Positions 5,836 to 11,393 of a DNA stretch of 11,393 nucleotides are shown piece by piece. The notes beneath the pieces were generated by a model. That model was not told where the DNA came from, searched no databases, and saw only the letters and a list, made by a program, of their open reading frames with translations. The position numbers and the translations under genes were made by a program. Within the stretch, counting starts at the first letter, position 1; every line of letters starts with the position of its first letter. The stretch is taken from assembly GCA_964493945.1 (NCBI GenBank), contig CAZBQG010000145.1, positions 1-11,393 of the forward strand, written 5' to 3'. This stretch comes from CAZBQG01 sp964493945. GTDB taxonomy: Bacteria; Pseudomonadota; Alphaproteobacteria; Rhodospirillales; UBA2165.

Positions 5836-7665
5836 ATGGGCGAGGAAAGCCCCTTCCGGGAACATATTTCCCAACCGAATGCGGCGGATTCATCGGCGCG
5901 CACTTTTTTGGGCGGTACGCGGGCGCAGACGCGCGTCAGGCTGTTCGTGGGGTTTGGCCTGATCTTCCTGATTGCGCTGGGGGTACTTTATTTCGTTGCC
6001 GAACAGCGCATGTCCGTGGCTTTGGCAAATTGGCGGGATGTGGGCCGGCTGAGCGATCTGGTGGGCAAGGTGGAAACAGGCACGCTACGCCTGCGCACCG
6101 GAGAGAAATTTTTTTTACTGAGCGGCGAAATGCAATATGGGCGGGACTATTTAAAGCAGGTTAACCCGTTGGTGGCGGATCTGAAGAGCCTGGAAAACCT
6201 GACGGCGGCCGAGGATGTGCGGCGCAACATATCAACCATCAATGACGGCATGGGGCAGCGGGCTAACGAATTCGCCGAGATCATCGAGATCAAAAAGCTT
6301 CTGGGTCTGAAGGAGGGTGGCGGATTGCAAAATCTGGTTCGTTCCTGGGCCAAGGGGCTTGAACAAAACCTGTCCCAATCCGGCGCCGCCGCCCTGATCG
6401 CTGAATTCGCACGTTTGCGGGGCATCGAACAACGGGTGTCTACGGGCGGCGCCAAGGAAAGCGATTTGCGCGAGATCACAAAGGTGCGCAAGAATTTCAC
6501 GAGCCTGCTGGCGAAGGCCAAATTGAAAGATGGTCCGCGCAAGACCATCGGGGAACTGGCCCGCAAATATGGCGCCGATCTGACCCAGTTGGCGCGTACC
6601 GGCGGCGATCTGGCGGGCAAGGTGGCCCGTTTGAATGAAATTGATACCTATATGGCGCCGAGCCTTGAGGGGCTTATCGACTTCGCCCGGAAATCAACCG
6701 TCACGGCGGCCCGGAGCGTCGATGAGGCACGCCAATGGTCCAGCCGCTTGATGGTCGGCGGCGGCGGCGGCGCGGCCCTTCTTTTTCTTTTAGCCGGATT
6801 TATTCTCATGCGCAGCGTGACGGCGCCCCTGGTCAATCTGGCCCAGGCCGCGACCCGGCTTTCCCAAGGCGATCAAAGCGTGCCCATTCCCGTGCTGGGC
6901 AATTACGACGAAACCGGTGATGTGGCCAATGCCCTGACCGTTTTCCGCGAAAACATGATCCAGGCCGACCGCCTGCGCAAGGAGTTGGAAGATCACATGC
7001 GCGCCGCCGCCGAAGCATCCGAGCTGCCCGAAGCAACGCCCCCCAAAGAAGACGGCGAAGAAGAAGAGCTCCCCGCAAGGCCCGAACCTGCCGCCCCACC
7101 CGCCGCCCAACCTGAGCTCACCGAGGAGCAGGTCGAGCGGAGCTCAGACAGCGCGCTTTCCGATCTGACCCGGCAGGTGACCGAGACTTCGCAGCTTGCC
7201 TCGGTCGCTGCCTTCGAGGCCGAAAAGACGGAATCCATGGTTAACGGCCTGGCTCAGGCCGCCGAAAAGATCAAGGAAATCGAAAAGCTGGTGATGATGA
7301 TCAATGACCAATCCTCCCTGCTTGCCGTGCAGACGGCGCTGGGCGACGGAAGTCCCCAGGCCGACGGCGAAAATCTGGTGCAGTTTTCATCGGCCGAACG
7401 GGCCGGCCAGGGCACGCCAAGGGGGCTGCCCCAATCGGTCAGCGACCGCATCGACGATATTCAGGTGACGGCGCAGCGGGCCGTCACGGCGGTGCGCGAA
7501 ATGGACCAGACCATCGAACGGGTCAACGATGTGGCCGTCGATTTCGCCGCCGAGACATCCAATCAGGCATTGAACGCGGCCACCGACCTGTTGCGCCAAT
7601 CGGAAGATTTGCGCAGCACGCTGGACAGCCTGCTGGGCAAAGTGCGCCAAGTGGGTGATTCTTGA
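5836..7665 (+). CDS. Membrane chemoreceptor-like (HAMP) protein with degenerate signalling tip
   Basis: The 609-residue protein has the layout of a transducer. A cytoplasmic N-terminus is followed by membrane segment 1 (about 36-55), then a long, mostly helical periplasmic region (56-304) resembling helical-bundle sensor domains. Membrane segment 2 (about 305-325) starts with five Gly. A HAMP domain (about 326-385, RSVTAPLVNLAQAATRLSQG) precedes an acidic, Pro- and Glu-rich linker (390-435), and a coiled-coil signalling-like region (440-605) completes it. The approach helix KIKEIEKLVMMINDQSSLLA clearly derives from a methyl-accepting chemotaxis protein. The following tip, normally QTNLLALNA and EAARAGE with GFAVVA, is replaced by an unrelated Gly/Ser/Pro/Glu-rich stretch (about 496-535). 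CheA/CheW coupling may be lost or altered. The start at 5836 follows GGAG at a good distance; the open frame extends upstream to 5680 without such support. Confidence 0.8.
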   Translation: MGEESPFREHISQPNAADSSARTFLGGTRAQTRVRLFVGFGLIFLIALGVLYFVAEQRMSVALANWRDVGRLSDLVGKVETGTLRLRTGEKFFLLSGEMQYGRDYLKQVNPLVADLKSLENLTAAEDVRRNISTINDGMGQRANEFAEIIEIKKLLGLKEGGGLQNLVRSWAKGLEQNLSQSGAAALIAEFARLRGIEQRVSTGGAKESDLREITKVRKNFTSLLAKAKLKDGPRKTIGELARKYGADLTQLARTGGDLAGKVARLNEIDTYMAPSLEGLIDFARKSTVTAARSVDEARQWSSRLMVGGGGGAALLFLLAGFILMRSVTAPLVNLAQAATRLSQGDQSVPIPVLGNYDETGDVANALTVFRENMIQADRLRKELEDHMRAAAEASELPEATPPKEDGEEEELPARPEPAAPPAAQPELTEEQVERSSDSALSDLTRQVTETSQLASVAAFEAEKTESMVNGLAQAAEKIKEIEKLVMMINDQSSLLAVQTALGDGSPQADGENLVQFSSAERAGQGTPRGLPQSVSDRIDDIQVTAQRAVTAVREMDQTIERVNDVAVDFAAETSNQALNAATDLLRQSEDLRSTLDSLLGKVRQVGDS

Positions 7666-7669
7666 GGAT

Positions 7670-8104
7670 ATGACGGATACCCGCACTTTTCACGAAAGCT
7701 TCAGGCGTAATGGAGAGGTCAAGGCGGGATCCGGGCGCTCCTTTGGGTTTGTCTTTGCCGGGGTTTTTGCCCTGGTAGCAGTCTGGCCCCTTTGGGGCGG
7801 CGAGCCCCTTCGATTGTAGGCGTTGGGACTTTGTGTCCTGTTTGGTGCCCTGGCACTGACGGCCCCCCGCCTGCTGGGCCCGCCCAACCGGATCTGGTTT
7901 GTTTTCGGCCTGGCGCTGCACAAGATCGTCAGCCCGTTGGTCATGGGTCTTTTGTTTTTCCTTACGGTGACGCCCACCGGGCTTTTGATGCGGGTCTTTG
8001 GGAAAAAACCGCTGCAATTGGATTTTGATAGGGAGGCCGCCAGCTATTGGATTGAACGCGAGCCGCCGGGGCCGCCGCCTGGCAGCATGAAGCGTCAATT
8101 TTGA
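7670..8104 (+). pseudogene. SxtJ-like membrane protein interrupted by an in-frame TAG
   Basis: The frame from the ATG at 7670 runs 49 codons to a TAG at 7817-7819 and then stays open in the same frame to the TGA at 8102-8104. Joined, it gives 144 positions with the layout of the SxtJ family: a polar N-terminus (MTDTRTFHESFRRNGEVKAG), then FVFAGVFALVAVWPLW as a first membrane segment. A second hydrophobic segment spans the TAG (RL-stop-ALGLCVLFGALALTAPRLL), and IVSPLVMGLLFFLTVTPTGL is a third. The tail is SYWIEREPPGPPPGSMKRQF. The TAG stands where relatives have an aromatic or polar residue; TGG to TAG is the simplest explanation. A restart at the TTG at 7823 would yield only the last two segments. 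The role of SxtJ proteins is not established; they occur beside DUF5989 and carbamoyltransferase genes in polysaccharide or natural-product clusters, as here. Confidence 0.75.
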
Positions 8105-8116
8105 AGGAGAGGTGAT

Positions 8117-8265
8117 TTGCCTTTCTGTCCGAACTTTGGTTGTTCATGCGTGTGCGCAAGAAATTCTGGTTGTTGCCGATTTTGGTCATGATGGCGATAT
8201 TCGGCGGGCTGGTAGTTTTAAGCCAAGGTTCCGCCGTGGCGCCTTTCATCTACACCATTTTCTGA
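8117..8265 (+). pseudogene. DUF5989-type small membrane protein with a one-base loss near its start
   Basis: The frame ending at the TGA at 8263-8265 encodes FLSELWLFMRVRKKFWLLP followed by a hydrophobic segment and QGSAVAPFIYTIF. This is the characteristic single-membrane-helix DUF5989 protein of about 50 residues found beside SxtJ and carbamoyltransferase genes. No ATG, GTG or TTG opens this frame before FLSEL: a TGA (8113-8115) closes it upstream. A TTG at 8117, seven bases after AAGGAG (8104-8109), is one base out of frame. Adding one T to the run at 8122-8124 would make it continuous as MPFLSELW. As it stands, only a 39-residue product from the ATG at 8146 is possible, without a ribosome site, keeping the membrane helix. 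The lesion could be real or a sequencing slip. Confidence 0.65.
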
Positions 8266-8273
8266 TACGGACC

Positions 8274-10107
8274 ATGCGTATTCTTGGTATTTCAGCCTTT
8301 TACCACGGCAGCGCCGCGGCGCTGATCGAAGACGGCCGGATCGCGGCGGCGGCCCAGGAAGAACGCTTTACCCGCAAAAGCAGGATGCCGGGTTTCCCGG
8401 GAACGCCGTCTCTTACTGCCTGGATCAGGCAGGAACGGCGTTGGGTGATATGGATTATGTCTGCTTTTATGACAAACCTTTCCTCAAATTTGAATGCCTG
8501 GTGGAGACCTACTGTCCTTTGCGCCCAGGGGGTTCTCCTCTTTCAGACTGGCCATTCCCGTATGGCTCCGGGAAAAATTGTTTCAAAATGATTTGCTGGC
8601 CAAGGAGCTGAAAAATTGGGATGCCGATTTTGATTGGCAGAATAAATTGCTGTTTGCCGAACATCATCTGAGCCACGCCGCCAGCGCCTTTTTCCCCTCG
8701 CCATTTGATGAGGCCTGCGTGCTGACCATGGATGGGGTGGGCGAATGGGCGACAACATCGGCGGCCATCGGCCAGGGCAGCGAATTGAAAGTAATCAAGG
8801 AAATCCATTTCCCCCATTCCCTAGGCCTGCTTTATTCGGCCTTGACCTACTACACCGGTTTTCGGGTCAATTCGGGCGAATATAAGGTGATGGGGCTGGC
8901 GCCTTATGGGGAGCCCAAATACGCCCAATTGATGCTCGATAATCTGATCGATGTGAAAGACGATGGCTTGTTCCGCCTGGACCAGGATTACTTTAATTAT
9001 TGCACCGGGCTGACCATGACCAACCAGCGCTTTCATGATCTGCTCGGCGCACCGCCGCGTCCGCCGGAAGATCTTTTGACCGAATGTGATATGGATCTGG
9101 CGGCCTCGGTCCAGGCGGTGACGGAAGAAGTCATCCTCAAAATGACTCGCGCCCTGGCGCGGGAAACGGGTCAGAAAAATCTGTGCCTGGCCGGTGGTGT
9201 CGCGCTTAATTGTGTGGCTAATGGAAAAGTTTTGCGTGTCGGCGCATTCGAGCGGATTTGGGTGCAGCCCACCGCCGGTGATGCGGGCGGTGCGCTTGGC
9301 GCGGCCCTGGCCACCTATCACATCGAGGCCGGCGGGGCGCGTCAGGTGCCCGGCGGGGGTGATGCCATGTTGGGCTCATACTTGGGGCCCGAATATGATC
9401 AGGCCGGGATCAAGCAACGCCTGAGCGCCGCTGGAGCCAAATTCGACAGTCTGGACGAAGCCGCCATGATCGACCGGGCGGTGCAAGCTTTGGCCGATGG
9501 CAAGGTCGTCGGCTGGTTTCAGGGCCGCATGGAATTTGGCCCGCGCGCCCTTGGCGGGCGTTCGATCCTAGCAGATGCCCGCTCGCCCGAAATGCAGAAG
9601 CTGCTTAATCTGAAAGTTAAATACCGGGAATCATTCCGCCCCTTCGCGCCGTCGGTTCTGGCCGAGGATGCCTCCGAGTGGTTTGAGATTGAGAAGGACA
9701 GTCCTTATATGCTGATGGTCTGCGATGTGGCGGAAAGATTGCGCCGCCCCATGACCGCCCAGGAAAACGCGCTGTTTGGGATCGACAAGCTGAACGTGCC
9801 GCGCTCCCAAATTTCGGCCGTAACCCATGTGGATTATTCGGCCAGGGTGCAAACCGTGCATAGCGAAACCAATCCGCTCTATCACGCCCTGATTAGCCGC
9901 TTCAAGCAATTGACCGGCTGCCCGGTGATCGTCAATACTAGCTTCAATATACGCGGTGAGCCCATCGTCGGCACGCCCGAGGATGCTTTCAGATGCTTCA
10001 TGGGCACGGATACGGAATTGCTGGTCATCGGCAATGCGGTCCTGGACAAGGAGCTCCAGGACCCCGCCCTGAAACAGGACTATAAAGACGATTTCGAACT
10101 GGACTGA
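8274..10107 (+). pseudogene. NodU/CmcH-type carbamoyltransferase with two one-base frameshifts near its N-terminus
   Basis: This family transfers carbamoyl from carbamoyl phosphate, through a carbamoyladenylate, to sugars or natural products. The start MRILGISAFYHGSAAALIED is clear at 8274. The frame breaks at an A run (8376-8379): one more A would restore RKKQDAGFPGNAVSYCL. It breaks again after 8512, where one added C would restore ETYLSFAPRGF. With both bases the protein would have 611 residues, the usual family size. From 8515 on the frame is intact: metal-site HHLSHAASA, GEYKVMGLAPYG, LCLAGGVALNCVANGK, the YrdC-like FGPRALGGRSILADAR and RESFRPFAPSVL. The usual HDSAA near the start is HGSAA here. 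Without repair, the downstream frame could start only at internal codons and would lack the first part of the Kae1-like domain. It begins nine bases after the DUF5989 gene. The acceptor is presumably a surface glycan. Confidence 0.85.
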
Positions 10108-10151
10108 ATTTGTCTATGATCGCCTAAATCTGAACACCATCTGGGAAATCT

Positions 10152-11096
10152 ATGACTGATCCGCTTAATCCTCTCGCAGGCAAAAAGGTTTGGGTTGCCG
10201 GCCACGGGGGCATGGTGGGATCTGCTCTCGTCCGCCGGTTGGAGAGCGAGGATTGCGAAATTCTTACCGCCGGGCGGGGAGCGCTGGACCTGTTGCGCCA
10301 GGACGATGTTGAAAGCTGGATGGCCGAATTGCGCCCCGACGCGGTGTTCATTGCCGCCGCCAAGGTCGGCGGTATCTACGCCAACTCCTCGCTGCCAGCC
10401 AATTTCATCTATGAAAATCTGATGATCGAGGCCAACATCATCCACGGCGCATATCTGGCCGGGGTCGAGAAGCTGATGTTTTTGGGCTCGTCCTGCATCT
10501 ATCCTAAACTGGCGCCCCAGCCGATGACCGAGGATGTGTTGCTTACCGGTCCGCTGGAGCCGACCAACGAATGGTATGCCGTCGCCAAAATCGCAGGCAT
10601 CAAGCTGTGCCAGGCTTACCGCACACAGCATGGCAGGGATTTCATTTCCGCCATGCCGACAAATCTTTACGGGCCTGGCGATAATTTCGATCTGGCCACC
10701 AGCCATGTGCCGGCGGCGTTAATGGTCAAGGCCCATCAAGCCAAACTGGCCGGCAACCGGGAGATCGAGATATGGGGTACGGGCAAGCCAAAACGCGAAT
10801 TCCTCCATGTGGATGATTTGGCCGACGGCCTGGTGTTTTTGATGCAGCATTATTCCGATTCTGACCACATCAATATCGGTGGCGGAGATGAAGTCACCAT
10901 TAAGGAACTGGCCGACACGATTGCCGAAGCTGTAGGCTATGAGGGCACCTATTCGTATAATTTGGACAAGCCTGATGGCTCGCCGCGCAAACTGATGGAT
11001 TGCACCCGTATTCACCGACTTGGCTGGCGTGCCCCGACGACCCTGACGGAAGGCATGGCCCGCACCTACGAATGGTATCTGGAAAACATAACTTAA
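10152..11096 (+). CDS. fcl: GDP-L-fucose synthase
   Basis: This NADPH-dependent epimerase-reductase converts GDP-4-keto-6-deoxy-mannose to GDP-L-fucose, a donor for surface glycans. The 314-residue length is typical. Visible are the Rossmann motif GHGGMVGSA (17-25), the AAAKVGGIYAN segment, the SSCIYP loop with Ser114 and Cys115, the catalytic Tyr142-x3-Lys146 (NEWYAVAKIAGIK), PTNLYGPGDNFD and the C-terminal KREFLHVDDLADG. All expected catalytic residues are present, and the gene is intact, unlike the three before it. It begins 44 bases after the carbamoyltransferase with a weak ribosome site (GGGAAA). The product is cytoplasmic. The partner GDP-mannose dehydratase is not in this window. The gene symbol wcaG is also used. 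Confidence 0.93.
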   Translation: MTDPLNPLAGKKVWVAGHGGMVGSALVRRLESEDCEILTAGRGALDLLRQDDVESWMAELRPDAVFIAAAKVGGIYANSSLPANFIYENLMIEANIIHGAYLAGVEKLMFLGSSCIYPKLAPQPMTEDVLLTGPLEPTNEWYAVAKIAGIKLCQAYRTQHGRDFISAMPTNLYGPGDNFDLATSHVPAALMVKAHQAKLAGNREIEIWGTGKPKREFLHVDDLADGLVFLMQHYSDSDHINIGGGDEVTIKELADTIAEAVGYEGTYSYNLDKPDGSPRKLMDCTRIHRLGWRAPTTLTEGMARTYEWYLENIT

Positions 11097-11100
11097 GGGC

Positions 11101-11391
11101 ATCACCCAGATCAGAAATCTCCGGATTGCCGGTCACCGAGACGACAAGAATACTACCCTGTTTGCGTATCTCGGCCGGGTGGTGGTGCAGCAGGTCAAAT
11201 GCTTCGTGGCAATGGATGATGGTCTAGCCTTCGGCCCTGGGACCAGAGGGTGCCTGGGTGAGATCCCTAAGGGATTTCAGCTTTCCCCTGGCTGAATTCC
11301 TTTGGCTGGCCGATTTTTCACTCTTTTTGAGTGCCAATGTATTACCAAAGCCTGTTGAACGCGGTTTTGGCCAATTGTTGTATGCGGCGGT
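11101..11391 (-). pseudogene. Decayed RfaE-type nucleotidyltransferase fragment
   Basis: The minus-strand frame is open from the window edge to a TAG at 11226-11224 (ending KLKSLRDLTQ, then PRAEG). In the same frame it continues past the stop as TIIHCHEAFDLLHHHPAEI and RKQGSILVVSVTGN. This matches the start of the adenylyl/cytidylyltransferase family, whose pattern is a conserved HGCFDLLH, then HxGH, then GDxLVVSVTxD. Here the second half of the HxGH motif is lost, with about four residues missing between FDLLH and RKQG, and the conserved Gly after HCH is Glu. Similarity fades near 11118, and past 11097 the frame is only the antisense of fcl. The remnant is truncated, tail to tail with fcl, and cannot encode a working enzyme. 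Full-length relatives activate sugar phosphates for heptose or polyol glycans. Family assignment rests on motif reading only. Confidence 0.55.
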
Positions 11392-11393
11392 GA

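Noticed and set aside
8112..8591. 159-residue plus-strand frame read as one protein
   Set aside because: It fuses an out-of-frame reading of the DUF5989 gene with the carbamoyltransferase N-terminus and then out-of-frame sequence.
10900..11136. 78-residue minus-strand frame as an independent gene
   Set aside because: Most of it is antisense to fcl; only its first residues belong to the decayed nucleotidyltransferase remnant.
11319..11333. Hairpin CACTC-TTTTT-GAGTG as a terminator for fcl
   Set aside because: The stem is only five pairs and no T tract follows it on either strand.

Overview
The window looks like alphaproteobacterial chromosome, probably from a Rhodospirillales-like lineage; that order-level guess is inference only. 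The clues are the ffh / dapF-mtaB-ftsY neighbourhood, an alphaproteobacterial-type XRE regulator, and codons rich in G or C at the third position.

Left part (1-4682): housekeeping genes. The 5' end of ffh lies on the minus strand behind a promoter and a terminator-like hairpin in its leader. Divergent from it are an XRE regulator, a small Fe-S protein, and the tightly overlapping genes dapF, mtaB and ftsY. Both protein halves of SRP targeting (Ffh and its receptor FtsY) are therefore present here.

Middle (4679-7665): on the minus strand, tail to tail with ftsY, is the most striking object. It is a 223-residue deiodinase/thioredoxin-like protein whose catalytic position is an in-frame TGA in the context FGSYT-U-PPF. 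A two-part stem-loop follows at the spacing expected of a bacterial SECIS element. Simple ORF calling splits this gene in two, but it reads as one selenoprotein gene. Upstream on the same strand is a 74-residue unknown protein. Divergent from that is a membrane chemoreceptor-like protein whose signalling tip has lost the canonical sequence.

Right part (7670-11393): a surface-polysaccharide-type cluster with a SxtJ-like membrane protein, a DUF5989 small membrane protein, a NodU/CmcH-type carbamoyltransferase and GDP-L-fucose synthase. The first three all carry lesions: an amber codon, a one-base loss at the start of the DUF5989 gene, and two one-base losses early in the carbamoyltransferase gene. 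GDP-L-fucose synthase is intact. Past it, on the opposite strand, is a decayed RfaE-type nucleotidyltransferase fragment with another amber codon. Either this cluster is decaying, or the sequence has local one-base errors. The homopolymer losses could be sequencing errors, but the two amber substitutions are harder to explain that way.
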